From NCBI RefSeq assembly GCF_004102045.2, contig NZ_CP029684.2, forward strand, positions 1,240,001 through 1,304,000: a stretch of DNA of 64,000 nucleotides, in the 5' to 3' direction. The first letter of the stretch is position 1. The number at the start of each line of letters is the position of its first letter. This document shows positions 9,398 through 17,784 of this stretch, in pieces. The notes below the pieces were generated by a model. The model did no database searches, was not told the DNA's origin, and worked only from the letters and a program-made list of their open reading frames with translations. The DNA is from Oenococcus sicerae. Its GTDB lineage: Bacteria > Bacillota > Bacilli > Lactobacillales > Lactobacillaceae. Position numbers and translations under genes: made by a program.

Positions 9398-9425
9398 TTG
9401 ACATACGAACATATGTTCGTATTAT
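9398..9425 (+). promoter_or_regulatory. SOS promoter with a perfect LexA box
   Basis: TTGACA (9398-9403) and TATTAT (9420-9425) are separated by 16 bases that contain CGAACATATGTTCG (9406-9419), a perfect palindrome matching the Gram-positive LexA/DinR consensus CGAACRNRYGTTYG. LexA bound here would block the promoter. The ATG at 9432 lies six bases after the -10, so the transcript may be leaderless. Confidence 0.93.
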
Positions 9426-9431
9426 TGAGAT

Positions 9432-10733
9432 ATGAGGATGTCTGAATATTTTGACAATGAAAGACGCCGAGTAATTTTTGCAATTGATAGCAAGTCTTTT
9501 TACGCTAGTGTTGAGGCTGTTTCACGCGGCTTCGACCCGCTTAAAGTTCCTCTTATCGTGGTTTCGACTGGTCCCAACATCGGTGGCAACGGTTTAATTC
9601 TTGCAACGAGTCATATGGCCAAAGAGCGTTACGGCTTGAGATCGAACGTTAGCCGTGTACGTGACTTGCCAAAAAAAGATCATGACTTGATCATGGTGGC
9701 GCCACGTATGAATTTTTATATCTATGTTAATTCTCAAATTAATGATATTTATCGAAAATATGTTGCTGATGAAGACTTGCATATCTATTCTATCGATGAA
9801 AGCTTTTTAGATATGACTAAATCCTGGCAGCTGTTTGGCAGCAGCGAGATAGAAGTTGCTAAGAAGATTCAAAAAGAAGTTTATTTTAAAACGGGAATTT
9901 ATACAACGATCGGTATCGGCGATAACTTAACGCAAGCAAAAATTGCAATGGATGTTTATGCCAAACATAATCATGGCTTTATGGAACAAATCAGTTATGA
10001 GACGATTCCGGAAAAATTATGGCCGATTAAAGACTTGGATTCTGTCTGGAGTATTGGTAAACGAACTGCACGAAAACTAGAGGCTATTGGTATTCATTCT
10101 TTAGATGATCTGGCTCATCATGATCCTTATGATCTGAGCAGAAAATTTGGTATTATTGGCGGCCAGCTCTATCTCTTGTCTTGGGGTATTGATCGAGCAG
10201 TGATTAGCCAAAAAACTTTTCCAAAGGAAAAATCTTACGGCAACTCACAGGTTCTGCCAAAAAATTATACGCAGAAAAGCGAAATTGAAGTGGCCTTACA
10301 AGAAATTTCGGATCAAGTTTCAGCCCGTATTAGAAAACATCATTTGCAAACTCGTTTAGTTCATGTGTGGGTCGGCAATGAATACACTAGTGGCGGTTTT
10401 TCTAAGCAAAGCAGGATTACAGCAACAAATGAAAGCAGAGTTTTAGATCAAATTGTGTTGAATTTGTTTCATGCCAATTGGCGAGGGGACAAAATTCGTA
10501 ATATTTCTGTTTACTTTGCTGACTTAGTTGCTGATAGCAGTCAACAGTTTGATTTGTTTCGAACGGCTGACCGGCAAATCAAAGATCGAGAACTGGATAA
10601 GACTGTTGACAGCTTGCGTCTCAAATATGGTTTTACAAAATTGGTTAAAGCTTCTTCCACTTTACCTGGCGGCACGGCAATTCAACGAGCCGGTTTGGTC
10701 GGCGGTCATAATGGCGGTAATAGCTATGAATAA
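9432..10733 (+). CDS. Y-family (UmuC/ImpB-like) error-prone DNA polymerase
   Basis: Translesion polymerase of the UmuC/UvrX branch. Catalytic motifs: AIDSKSFYASVEA (metal Asp, residues about 18-30) and YSIDESFLDM (about 117), then a helix-hairpin-helix region (WSIGKRTARKLEAIGI) and a little-finger domain; 433 residues, full length. Expression is under the LexA box immediately upstream. ATG 9432 starts six bases after the -10; ATG 9438 is an alternative. There is no proper ribosome site before 9432. The stop overlaps the start of the YolD-like gene, a typical Firmicute partner. Confidence 0.93.
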   Translation: MRMSEYFDNERRRVIFAIDSKSFYASVEAVSRGFDPLKVPLIVVSTGPNIGGNGLILATSHMAKERYGLRSNVSRVRDLPKKDHDLIMVAPRMNFYIYVNSQINDIYRKYVADEDLHIYSIDESFLDMTKSWQLFGSSEIEVAKKIQKEVYFKTGIYTTIGIGDNLTQAKIAMDVYAKHNHGFMEQISYETIPEKLWPIKDLDSVWSIGKRTARKLEAIGIHSLDDLAHHDPYDLSRKFGIIGGQLYLLSWGIDRAVISQKTFPKEKSYGNSQVLPKNYTQKSEIEVALQEISDQVSARIRKHHLQTRLVHVWVGNEYTSGGFSKQSRITATNESRVLDQIVLNLFHANWRGDKIRNISVYFADLVADSSQQFDLFRTADRQIKDRELDKTVDSLRLKYGFTKLVKASSTLPGGTAIQRAGLVGGHNGGNSYE

Positions 10734-11109
10734 AGATTATCCAAATTATGATCCGAAAATTCGAGACCAATTCATTCATTCTTTTCAAGATCGCGGCATG
10801 ATGAAATGGGGCGGTTTTTATTTGTCAGACCATACGCGTGTCATCGAAAAATCATCGAAGCAGCGTGCTGAAAAAGAAAGACGCTTCTTAAGAGAGCGAA
10901 TGGATTTTAAAACAATTTCTCAAAGATTATTTGACGCATTTTCGAATCACAAGGAAGTTCAGATCCAATTAGCCGAAGAATCTGAAGAGCATGACATTTA
11001 TGCGACTATTTTAGGTTTTGTTGAAGGCTATGATGAAACAGGCATCTTAGTCGCTGACAAAGTCGTTGCCGTTAATGATATTTGGAATTGCCAGTTAATT
11101 GAGAATTAA
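10726..11109 (+). CDS. YolD-like protein
   Basis: Small protein (127 residues) of the YolD family, commonly encoded next to UmuC/UvrX polymerases; the exact role is not known. The motif MMKWGGFYLSDHT near residues 24-36 is characteristic. I chose ATG 10726, which overlaps the polymerase stop by eight bases; ATG 10711 would add five residues. Co-transcribed with the SOS polymerase, so very likely DNA-damage induced. Confidence 0.85.
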   Translation: MNKDYPNYDPKIRDQFIHSFQDRGMMKWGGFYLSDHTRVIEKSSKQRAEKERRFLRERMDFKTISQRLFDAFSNHKEVQIQLAEESEEHDIYATILGFVEGYDETGILVADKVVAVNDIWNCQLIEN

Positions 11110-11128
11110 TTGTACTATACAATTAATT
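11104..11128. terminator. AT-rich palindrome between convergent genes
   Basis: Perfect 11-bp arms AATTAATTGTA (11104-11114) and TACAATTAATT (11118-11128) with a three-base loop. It covers the stop codons of both yolD-like and comC-like genes. It may end transcription from both sides, but GC content is very low, so strength is uncertain. Confidence 0.5.
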
Positions 11129-11756
11129 TTATAAGAACGTAAGCGATCGTCAAGAAAGGGATAAATGCTAATTGTTTTTCCTGCTGGTGAAGAATAATTA
11201 AAATGGCTAATCCGCTAGCTAGCATAATAACCATTAAAAACTGTAAATGAGTTGTATTTAAGTAAATGAGTATGATGACAGGCAAGTCGCCGAAACCCAG
11301 TGTTTGCCGACAATAAACGAAAAATAGCAGCAGTGCCAGTAAAATTATGCCAGCGATGACTTTTTCTTTGGAACAGTGTCGACACAATTCAAATAATATG
11401 ATCGGATACAGAATGAAAACATGAGCTGAGTGATCATAAAGATCCTCACAACTCAAAAACAAGAATAGGCAGCAGATGATTAAAAATACATAGTTTGCTG
11501 ATGCACTTAAAAAAATAACCGCTAGTGATAATTCAGTTAAAGGGTAAACTAGTGAAATATGATGTTTGCAACTGCGGCATTTTCCCAAGAAGATCAACCA
11601 GCTGATAATTGGTATTAGATTGATAGGCAAGAGTCGTTTGCCGCAATGATCACAATACGAAAAGCCCTTCAAACTAGCTTGGCGATTCATTCGATTGGCC
11701 AGACACATAATAAAAGATGCCAAACAGGCACCAAGAACAAAATAAATATTCTCCAT
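11115..11756 (-). CDS. comC: Type IV prepilin peptidase (ComC/PilD-like)
   Basis: Membrane aspartyl protease that cleaves and methylates prepilin-like competence pseudopilins. Visible: N-terminal hydrophobic helix, the cysteine pairs CDHC and CRSC of the cytoplasmic loop, several membrane helices, and the catalytic GFGD motif near residue 155. Length 213 residues from ATG 11756 matches ComC of lactobacilli; a TTG at 11780 would add eight residues. No good ribosome site precedes either. No other competence genes are nearby. Confidence 0.87.
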   Translation of the reverse strand: MENIYFVLGACLASFIMCLANRMNRQASLKGFSYCDHCGKRLLPINLIPIISWLIFLGKCRSCKHHISLVYPLTELSLAVIFLSASANYVFLIICCLFLFLSCEDLYDHSAHVFILYPIILFELCRHCSKEKVIAGIILLALLLFFVYCRQTLGFGDLPVIILIYLNTTHLQFLMVIMLASGLAILIILHQQEKQLAFIPFLTIAYVLIKLIV

Positions 11757-11794
11757 ATTTATTAATACGCATTTTCGCAAAAAAATGATATTAC

Positions 11795-11822
11795 CCTTGT
11801 CAAGTAAATACCCTTGACAAGG
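11795..11822. repeat. Two 13-bp repeats TACCCTTGNCAAG upstream of rpsP
   Basis: TACCCTTGTCAAG (11792-11804) and TACCCTTGACAAG (11809-11821) are direct repeats with a 17-base period and one mismatch; because the core CTTGNCAAG is itself palindromic, the pair also forms 10-bp inverted arms (11795-11804 and 11813-11822). The second copy contains the rpsP -35 box. This looks like a tandem operator for an unknown protein. Confidence 0.75.
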
Positions 11823-11842
11823 TTTATTAAAAAGGATATATT
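11814..11842 (+). promoter_or_regulatory. Promoter of the rpsP operon
   Basis: Perfect TTGACA (11814-11819), 17-base spacer, TATATT (11837-11842). It drives the rpsP-ogt-rimM-trmD group. Its -35 lies in a palindromic repeat. Confidence 0.85.
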
Positions 11843-11871
11843 AAGTCAAGTAATATTTTTAGGAGATAACT

Positions 11872-12159
11872 ATGTCAGTTAAAATTCGTTTGCACTTGAT
11901 GGGTACCAAAAAGCGTCCTTTCTATCGTGTTGTTGTTGCTGATTCACGGGCTCGTCGTGATGGCCGTTTCATCGGAGAAGTCGGCTATTACAACCCAATT
12001 ACAAAGCCAGCAGAAATCAAATTGAATGAAGATGAAATTTTTGGATGGTTGATGAAGGGCGCTCAACCAACTGATACTGTTCGCAACTTTCTTTCTGATG
12101 CTGGATTGTTGAAAAGAGTTCATGAAGCCAAACTCGCTGCTAAAAAAGCAGCTAAGTAA
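11872..12159 (+). CDS. rpsP: 30S ribosomal protein S16
   Basis: Small-subunit assembly protein, 95 residues. The N terminus [26 protein letters not shown] and the segment [12 protein letters not shown] are classic S16. Ribosome site AGGAGA precedes ATG 11872. First gene of the S16 operon; a terminator follows, so downstream genes depend on readthrough or on their own promoter. Confidence 0.98.
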   Translation: MSVKIRLHLMGTKKRPFYRVVVADSRARRDGRFIGEVGYYNPITKPAEIKLNEDEIFGWLMKGAQPTDTVRNFLSDAGLLKRVHEAKLAAKKAAK

Positions 12160-12164
12160 TCTTT

Positions 12165-12187
12165 CCGCCCTTGATGGCGGTTTTTTT
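12165..12187 (+). terminator. Terminator after rpsP
   Basis: CCGCC/GGCGG stem with a six-base loop and seven T residues. Probably leaky, since rimM and trmD lie downstream. Confidence 0.85.
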
Positions 12188-12200
12188 GTATGATTTTAAT

Positions 12201-12701
12201 ATGAAAACGATTTTAACTGAACAAATTAATTATGCTTCGATCAATTTTCGCGACTGGTCCTTTAGCTATTTTTATTCAGACCAAGGCCTTGTTTTTACGA
12301 CTTTTCAAAAAGAAGCGGTCAAAGAATTTGAAAAGTGGTCAGGACTTAAAAGCGTTTTTTTGCAGAAAAACACCGCGATCGATCAGGCTTTTTCAGATTA
12401 TTTTGCCGGCCAGAGCTCAGAAATTGATTTAAAAATTGATTGGCATTTTTGGCAATTTTCTGATTTTCAGCTGTGTGTGCTTAAAGCCTTACAAAAAGTT
12501 ACTCAACCAATCAGCTATACAGATCTTGCCGAACGACTTGCTGACAAAAAAGCTGTTCGAGCAGTTGCAACGGCGGTTGGCAAAAATCCCATTGAATTAC
12601 TGATTCCCTGCCATCGTATTATTAGCAAATCTGGTCAGATTGGCCAATATCGCGATGGTTCAGATGTAAAGCGTGCCTTATTAGAATTGGAGGGAAAATG
12701 A
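12201..12701 (+). CDS. ogt: Methylated-DNA--protein-cysteine methyltransferase
   Basis: Suicide repair enzyme removing O6-alkyl groups from guanine. The active-site motif IPCHRII and the arginine-finger/helix-turn-helix region (AVGKNPIELL) are visible near the C terminus. From ATG 12201 it has 166 residues. That ATG has no ribosome site but lies six bases after TATGAT (12189-12194), suggesting a leaderless mRNA started just after the rpsP terminator. The gene ends in an ATGA overlap with rimM. Most Firmicutes have khpA (KH-domain protein), not ogt, here. Confidence 0.92.
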   Translation: MKTILTEQINYASINFRDWSFSYFYSDQGLVFTTFQKEAVKEFEKWSGLKSVFLQKNTAIDQAFSDYFAGQSSEIDLKIDWHFWQFSDFQLCVLKALQKVTQPISYTDLAERLADKKAVRAVATAVGKNPIELLIPCHRIISKSGQIGQYRDGSDVKRALLELEGK

Positions 12702-13201
12702 GTCATTTACTACGTATTGGCCGAGTCCTGAATACTCACGGGATCGCCGGGGAATTAAAAATTGATGCGGTGACAGATTTTCCATCTCAGCGATTTGCCA
12801 AGAAGACTGAATTAATGATAGGTCGGGAAAAATTAATTGTTAAATCCAGCCGGCCTTTTAAAAATTTTTGGCTGCTGCAGCTGCTTGATCATGAAAATAT
12901 TAATTTGGTGGAAAAATATAAAGGCCAAGATATTTTTATTGAAGACGATCAGCAGCTAGAACTAGCTGAAGGTGAATATCTTGTTTCCCAAATTATTGGC
13001 TTGCAGGTCATTGATGAACAAGGAAATACGATTGGCCAAGTAACTGATTCTTTTCATACCGGCGCCAATGATGTTTGGACGATCAAAAAAGTAACTGGCA
13101 AGGAGATTTTAATTCCTTATATTGATGAAGTTGTTAAGAAAGTTGATTTGAAACAAGCTGTGATCACAGTATCGTTGTTGGAGGGCTTGGATGAAAATTG
13201 A
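12698..13201 (+). CDS. rimM: Ribosome maturation factor RimM
   Basis: Assists 30S head assembly by binding S19. N-terminal RimM domain begins [19 protein letters not shown], and the C-terminal PRC-barrel begins near [11 protein letters not shown]. 167 residues, normal. ATG overlaps the ogt stop (ATGA), and its own end overlaps trmD by 11 bases, so the three are coupled. Confidence 0.95.
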   Translation: MSHLLRIGRVLNTHGIAGELKIDAVTDFPSQRFAKKTELMIGREKLIVKSSRPFKNFWLLQLLDHENINLVEKYKGQDIFIEDDQQLELAEGEYLVSQIIGLQVIDEQGNTIGQVTDSFHTGANDVWTIKKVTGKEILIPYIDEVVKKVDLKQAVITVSLLEGLDEN

Positions 13202-13919
13202 TGTTTTAAGTATTTTTCCGGAAATGTTTGATCCTTTGCGCCAGTCCATGATCGGTAAAGCGATCGAGAAGGGGATTATTGATTTTAAGGTCACGGATTT
13301 TCGCGATTTTACAACAAATAAGCAAAAACACGTTGATGACGTTGTTTATGGCGGCGGTGCTGGTATGCTGCTAATGCCGCAACCAATTTTTGATGCTATG
13401 ACGCATGTCCAAGCAGAAAATAACGGTGACAAAGGTCATGTGATTCTTGTTGATCCCGCCGGTCGCAAATTTGATCATAAAGTTGCTAAAGAATTGGCTG
13501 GATTTGATCATTTGACTTTTATTGCTGGCCATTATGAAGGTTACGATAATCGCATTCGTCATTTAGTCGATGACGAGATCAGTCTTGGCGACTATGTTTT
13601 GACTGGTGGCGAATTGGCCTCGATGGTCATCATTGATGCGACGGTCCGCTTTTTGGGAAATGTTTTGGGAAACGCAGAATCTGCTGAGGACGATAGTTTT
13701 CAAAACGGCTTGTTAGAGGAACCACAATATACGCGGCCGGCTGATTTTCGTGGTATGAAGGTTCCCGAAGTGCTGACTAATGGCGATCACGAGAAAATTC
13801 GCAAATGGCGTTTGCAAGCATCTTTGCGACGTACTTATGCACGTCGACCGGATCTGCTGGAAAAACGATCTTTTACGAAAGAAGAACTGGATTTGCTTGA
13901 TGACATTAAATATAAGTAA
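13191..13919 (+). CDS. trmD: tRNA (guanine-37-N1)-methyltransferase
   Basis: Adds m1G37 to tRNAs with CCN/CUN/CGG anticodons to prevent frameshifting. SPOUT-class knot is visible: [14 protein letters not shown] (residues about 55-68), HYEGYDNRI near 113 and [13 protein letters not shown] near 130. 242 residues. Overlaps rimM by 11 bases. Confidence 0.97.
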   Translation: MKIDVLSIFPEMFDPLRQSMIGKAIEKGIIDFKVTDFRDFTTNKQKHVDDVVYGGGAGMLLMPQPIFDAMTHVQAENNGDKGHVILVDPAGRKFDHKVAKELAGFDHLTFIAGHYEGYDNRIRHLVDDEISLGDYVLTGGELASMVIIDATVRFLGNVLGNAESAEDDSFQNGLLEEPQYTRPADFRGMKVPEVLTNGDHEKIRKWRLQASLRRTYARRPDLLEKRSFTKEELDLLDDIKYK

Positions 13920-13927
13920 CTAACTAC

Positions 13928-13957
13928 TTGATTTAAGGCTGCGAAAACTGATACAAT
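13928..13957 (+). promoter_or_regulatory. Promoter and short structured leader of rplS
   Basis: TTGATT (13928-13933), 18-base spacer, TACAAT (13952-13957). The following 84-base leader contains two small hairpins (TGGC/GCCA near 13965-13979 and ATTGA/TCAAT near 14009-14021). Firmicute rplS leaders are often autoregulatory; whether this one matches the known L19 leader family needs a covariance search. Confidence 0.6.
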
Positions 13958-14041
13958 TTTAAATGGCTATTTTTGCCAATCACTGACATTGCGCTGTTGT
14001 ACCAAGGTATTGAATATCAATGTTTTCGTTGGGAGTATGTA

Positions 14042-14425
14042 ATGAGACAGAACCAAGTATTAGAGAATTTAACGCAGTCGCAACTGCGTTCGGATATTCC
14101 TGATTTTCGTCCTGGAGATGGTGTTAAGGTTTATGCCCGAATCGTCGAAGGCGAACGTGAGCGTGTCCAATTGTTTGAAGGCGTTGTTGTTAAGCGCAGG
14201 GGATTTGGTATCTCAGCCAGCTATACGGTTAGAAAAGTTTCTTCCGGTGTTGGTGTTGAGCGTACTTTTCCTCTGAATTCACCACGTGTTGACAAGATCG
14301 AAGTGGTCCGTCATGGCCATGTTCGTCGTGCCAAGCTGTATTATTTGCGGGCACTTCGTGGTAAAGCTGCTCGTATTAAGGAAAATCTTAATGTTAAGGG
14401 AGCTTCCAAGAAAGTTCAAAAGTAA
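14042..14425 (+). CDS. rplS: 50S ribosomal protein L19
   Basis: Large-subunit protein at the subunit interface, 127 residues. Motifs [33 protein letters not shown] and [19 protein letters not shown] are diagnostic (given here as region names: residues about 15-50 and 95-115). ATG 14042 has GGGAG at 14031-14035; upstream in-frame codons lie inside the leader. Confidence 0.97.
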   Translation: MRQNQVLENLTQSQLRSDIPDFRPGDGVKVYARIVEGERERVQLFEGVVVKRRGFGISASYTVRKVSSGVGVERTFPLNSPRVDKIEVVRHGHVRRAKLYYLRALRGKAARIKENLNVKGASKKVQK

Positions 14426-14438
14426 TAAAATCATTTTG

Positions 14439-14468
14439 AAACGGGCGATTTGAGGGTCCGTTTTTTTC
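14439..14468 (+). terminator. Terminator after rplS
   Basis: AAACGG/CCGTTT stem followed by a run of seven T residues. Confidence 0.85.
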
Positions 14469-14480
14469 TTAGACAAAATC

Positions 14481-15377
14481 ATGACAATCAGAAAAATTCA
14501 AAATTCATTTCCACAGTTGTTGGGTCAAATAATCATTCTGATTTTTACAGCTCTTTTGGAAGTCCTTGCTATCAATATGTTTTTAAATCCCAACCATATT
14601 TTTACTGGTGGTTTTACGGGAATTTCTCAGCTGCTTTCGTTGGCCAGTGAGCGCTTATTTGGTTTTCAAATCAATACTGGTGTTTTTATTTTAATCAGTA
14701 GTGTGACAATTGGACTTTTCGGTTGGAAATTGGTTGGTTCGCGTTTTACGATTTTAAGTACAGCTAATTCTGTTTTAACATCACTTTTTATTGTCTATTT
14801 TCCCGTCATTAATATCGCTCAAAATGTTTTACTGGCTTCACTTTTTTCTGGTGTTTTAATGGGTATAGCGACTGGCTTATCGATGCGTTTTGGTTTATCG
14901 ACAGGCGGCATGGATATTATTGCAATGATCGTCCAAAAGAAAACGGGTCGTTCAGTCGGCGTAATCAGCAACACGATCAACGTATCGATCGTGCTGGTCG
15001 CTGGTGTTTTTATTGGTTGGCCGAATGCTTTATATACATTGATCGGCATTTTCGCTACTGGGCAAGTGATTGATACCATTTATACAGGGCAACAAAAATT
15101 GACCGCTTTCATCGTCACTGATAAAGCTACTGAGTTGACGAAAGCCCTGCAAAATGAATTAGTCCGTGGTATCACGATCTTACCATCGGTTGGTGCTTAT
15201 TCCCACCAACCTTCTTCAACGCTATTCATGGTTATTAGTCGTGTGGAACTTTATGATATGGAACAGATTGTTCGCGAGATTGACCCACATGCTTTTATTA
15301 ACATTGTTAGTACTGTTTCGATCAATGGTCTGTGGCTTGATTCTGACCATCAGGCTAGTCTAAAAAAAGGAAGGTAA
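14481..15377 (+). CDS. YitT-family membrane protein (DUF161/DUF2179)
   Basis: Integral membrane protein of 298 residues with about five hydrophobic helices in the first 200 residues (GGFTGISQLLS and STGGMDIIAMIVQKK are typical of YitT) and a soluble C-terminal DUF2179 domain (TAFIVTDKATELTKALQ onward). The biochemical function of the family is unknown. ATG 14481 has no ribosome site and lies 12 bases after the rplS terminator. The next gene starts right after the stop. Confidence 0.85.
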   Translation: MTIRKIQNSFPQLLGQIIILIFTALLEVLAINMFLNPNHIFTGGFTGISQLLSLASERLFGFQINTGVFILISSVTIGLFGWKLVGSRFTILSTANSVLTSLFIVYFPVINIAQNVLLASLFSGVLMGIATGLSMRFGLSTGGMDIIAMIVQKKTGRSVGVISNTINVSIVLVAGVFIGWPNALYTLIGIFATGQVIDTIYTGQQKLTAFIVTDKATELTKALQNELVRGITILPSVGAYSHQPSSTLFMVISRVELYDMEQIVREIDPHAFINIVSTVSINGLWLDSDHQASLKKGR

Positions 15378-15380
15378 ATG

Positions 15381-15566
15381 ATGCCATATATTCAAATTGA
15401 TATGTTGGAAGGACGCTCGCACAAGCAAATTAAAAAAATAGTGAAAGATATTACGGAAGTAATGGTGCAAGATGCCAATGCAAAAGCTGAAGCTGTTCAC
15501 ATTGTCGTTCGTGAATCCAAAACAGATCATATTGCTGCTGCTGGGATTTTAAAATCTGAAATGTAA
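15381..15566 (+). CDS. 4-oxalocrotonate tautomerase-like protein
   Basis: Small tautomerase-fold protein of 61 residues. There are two adjacent ATGs; only ATG 15381 leaves proline at position 2, which becomes the catalytic Pro1 after methionine removal (MPYIQIDMLEGRS). Ribosome site AAGGAAGG is four to seven bases upstream. Likely co-transcribed with the YitT gene. Natural substrate unknown, as for most Firmicute homologues. Confidence 0.88.
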   Translation: MPYIQIDMLEGRSHKQIKKIVKDITEVMVQDANAKAEAVHIVVRESKTDHIAAAGILKSEM

Positions 15567-15581
15567 CATCTTTGTAATATC

Positions 15582-15617
15582 AAAAAGTGTTGATTCATCA
15601 CGGATCGGCACTTTTTT
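15582..15617 (+). terminator. Terminator after the tautomerase gene
   Basis: Long stem AAAAAGTG/CACTTTTT extended inward by TTGAT/ATCGG wobble pairs, ending in six T residues. Confidence 0.87.
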
Positions 15618-15796
15618 AAAAGAAAGATCATATTTGTAATATGCAATTTATTTTTTTCCAACCATTTGTTCGTAAAAAAATACTTTTTAACTAAAAAAAC
15701 AAACAGATGTTTGATAAAAATTAGAAATATTTTGTAACCTCACTGCAACCCAAAAATTTGGTCCAGCGCTTAGAATTAGTAACAGGCGAGGTAGAA

Positions 15797-17065
15797 ATGA
15801 AAAAATCTTCTTTAAAATCAAAAGCATTTATTACAGCACTTTCTGCGTTGGGTGTTGCAAGTGTTGGGGCTGCAGCAGCACAAGCTGATACATACACGAT
15901 TAAGAACGGTGATACTTTGTGGCGCTTGGCTCGTGAACATGGAACTAGTGTTGATGCCTTGGCGATTGCAAACAAAGTTTCTGATCCTAATTTAATTATT
16001 GCGGGCAATACATTACTATTCTCCGATACAGACCAAACAGCAGTTGCTAGTCCTGCCCAACAAGTAGCTCAAAGCAGTAGTGCGGCATCTAGTTCAGCTG
16101 CTAGTAGTGCTAGTTCGTCAGCAAGCAGCGCTAGTTCGTCATCAGCTGTTAGTGCTTCGACAGATGCTCAGACAACGCCATATACGGTACAAGCAGGCGA
16201 TTCTCTTTGGTTAATTGCTCAGCAAACTGGTACAAATGTTGACGATTTAGTCAAAGCCAATGGCGGCAAGTCGCTAATTAATGTTGGCCAAACCATCCAA
16301 ATTGATCAAGCTAGTGCCAGTAGCACAGCGGTGACAAGCGCAGCACCTGTTCAAACGAGTTCTTCTACCGAAGAGACAGCTGCTAGTTCAGCATCTGACC
16401 AGCCAACATCTGCTAGCACTGCTTCTTCTACAGCTGATACGAGTTCTGCAGCTGCTTCCAGTGCTTATGCGTCTTCAGTTGCAGCCAGCCAGGCAGCGCA
16501 ATCAGCTGCTAATTCTGTTGCAACTAGTCAGGCCGCAGCTTCTGCAGCTGCTTCCAGTGCCTATGCATCTTCAGTTGCAGCAAGCCAAGCAGCACAATCA
16601 GCTGCTAATGCCGCTGCTGCTGCTAAAGCTAAGGCCGCAGCAGCCAGCAAATCAAAAGCTATTGTTAAGACCACAGCTTATACACCAGCTGCTTCCAGTT
16701 CGACTGTTCAAACAGTCATTAATTTAGCAGTTCAGTTGTCTAAACAGAATATTCCATATGTTTGGGGCGGCTCAACCACTGCAGGTTTTGATTGTTCTGG
16801 ATTAGTTAGTTATGTTTTCCAAAGGGCAGGTATTAGTCTGCCACATTACACGGTTTCTCAGGAGAGCTATGTTTCTAAACATTCGGTTGCGTCTGCAAAA
16901 CCAGGGGACTTACTCTTTTGGGGCAATGTTGGTGCTAGCTATCACGTTGCTATTTATATCGGAAACGGCCAGTATGTCGCTGCACCAGAACCTGGTAAAA
17001 ATGTTGAAATTGAAACGATTTCGTCTTACTTTATGCCTAGCTTCGCCGGCACAGTTATTCACTAA
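15797..17065 (+). CDS. Secreted LysM/NlpC-P60 peptidoglycan hydrolase
   Basis: Cell-wall endopeptidase. The protein (422 residues) has a signal peptide (lysines, hydrophobic core, AAAAQA-D cleavage site near residue 30), two LysM domains (YTIKNGDTLWRLA near 33 and YTVQAGDSLWLIA near 131), a long Ala/Ser linker with two copies of a SSAYASSVAASQAAQSAAN unit, and a C-terminal NlpC/P60 domain with catalytic Cys in DCSGLV (about 335) and His in YHVAIYIG. ATG 15797 follows GAGG; codons upstream in the same frame would spoil the signal peptide. A WalR-like box lies about 220 bases upstream. Confidence 0.94.
   Translation: MKKSSLKSKAFITALSALGVASVGAAAAQADTYTIKNGDTLWRLAREHGTSVDALAIANKVSDPNLIIAGNTLLFSDTDQTAVASPAQQVAQSSSAASSSAASSASSSASSASSSSAVSASTDAQTTPYTVQAGDSLWLIAQQTGTNVDDLVKANGGKSLINVGQTIQIDQASASSTAVTSAAPVQTSSSTEETAASSASDQPTSASTASSTADTSSAAASSAYASSVAASQAAQSAANSVATSQAAASAAASSAYASSVAASQAAQSAANAAAAAKAKAAAASKSKAIVKTTAYTPAASSSTVQTVINLAVQLSKQNIPYVWGGSTTAGFDCSGLVSYVFQRAGISLPHYTVSQESYVSKHSVASAKPGDLLFWGNVGASYHVAIYIGNGQYVAAPEPGKNVEIETISSYFMPSFAGTVIH
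16447..16620 (+). repeat. Duplicated Ala/Ser linker module in the P60 hydrolase gene
   Basis: A segment of about 60 bases starting GCAGCTGCTTCCAGTGC occurs at about 16450 and again at about 16543 with few changes, coding the repeated SSAYASSVAASQAAQSAAN linker. Confidence 0.75.
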
Positions 17066-17083
17066 TCTGAATTTTAGCGAAAT

Positions 17084-17112
17084 AAAAAGAGGTTCACGAT
17101 GAGCCTCTTTTT
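17084..17112. terminator. Bidirectional terminator
   Basis: AAAAAGAGGTTCA / TGAGCCTCTTTTT stem with a three-base loop, between the convergent hydrolase and def genes; T runs on both strands. Confidence 0.88.
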
Positions 17113-17118
17113 TTATCT

Positions 17119-17685
17119 TCATTTTATCAAGACAACATCATCAGCCACGGCCCATGGATCTAATTCATTAATGTGATCGTAGTACATGACACCACGTAAA
17201 TGATCAATTTCATGCTGGAAAACAATCGCTGGGTAGTCTTTTAGACGAATCGAACAGTGCTGACCCTTTTCATTATCATAATCAACGGTTATTTTGTCGG
17301 CTCGCAGGACGATCCCGGGGACATCCTCATCTTTGGACAGACATCCTTCACCAGCTTCTAGTGCGGCTCGTTTGACTGATTCTCGCGTGATTTTTGGATT
17401 AAAAACAATGCCCTTGAAAAAAGGCTCTGTACTTTCTTCTGGTTTGATCGCTGGGATTAGCAGTGCAGTCATTTGTAATGAATGATCAACCTGTGGGCCT
17501 GCCAAGCCAACGCCGGGACGCAAGTGATAGGTTTCATTTTTTTCTTTATCCTGAGAAACCTCGAGAAATTCTAACATGCGGCGACCAAGTTCTAGGGTAC
17601 TTGGATCGAGTGGGAAAACAACTGGTTTAGCTTGAGCGCGTAAGATCGGATCGCCATCGCGGATAATATCTTCCATTAATATCAT
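17119..17685 (-). CDS. def: Peptide deformylase
   Basis: Metalloenzyme removing the formyl group from nascent proteins, counterpart of fmt at 2167. All three motifs are present: GVGLAGPQ, EGCLS and HEIDH (metal ligands Cys, His, His). From ATG 17685 it has 188 residues (type 2 PDF length) and begins MILMEDIIRDGDPILR as in lactobacilli; GTG/ATG codons further upstream would add 12 residues. No ribosome site precedes 17685, but TACAAT lies exactly six bases before it on the minus strand. Confidence 0.95.
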   Translation of the reverse strand: MILMEDIIRDGDPILRAQAKPVVFPLDPSTLELGRRMLEFLEVSQDKEKNETYHLRPGVGLAGPQVDHSLQMTALLIPAIKPEESTEPFFKGIVFNPKITRESVKRAALEAGEGCLSKDEDVPGIVLRADKITVDYDNEKGQHCSIRLKDYPAIVFQHEIDHLRGVMYYDHINELDPWAVADDVVLIK

Positions 17686-17784
17686 GTTTTCATTGTATAC
17701 CAGACTAGCCAAAGTACTCATTTTCGTGTATTATTAATTACCAGTGGCTGCATAAGCGGCTTTTTGTTTGTAAAGGAATTTTGA

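Noticed and set aside
10528-10725. Long upstream extension of the YolD-like frame
   Set aside because: Lies inside the polymerase gene in another frame; the YolD fold starts at 10726.
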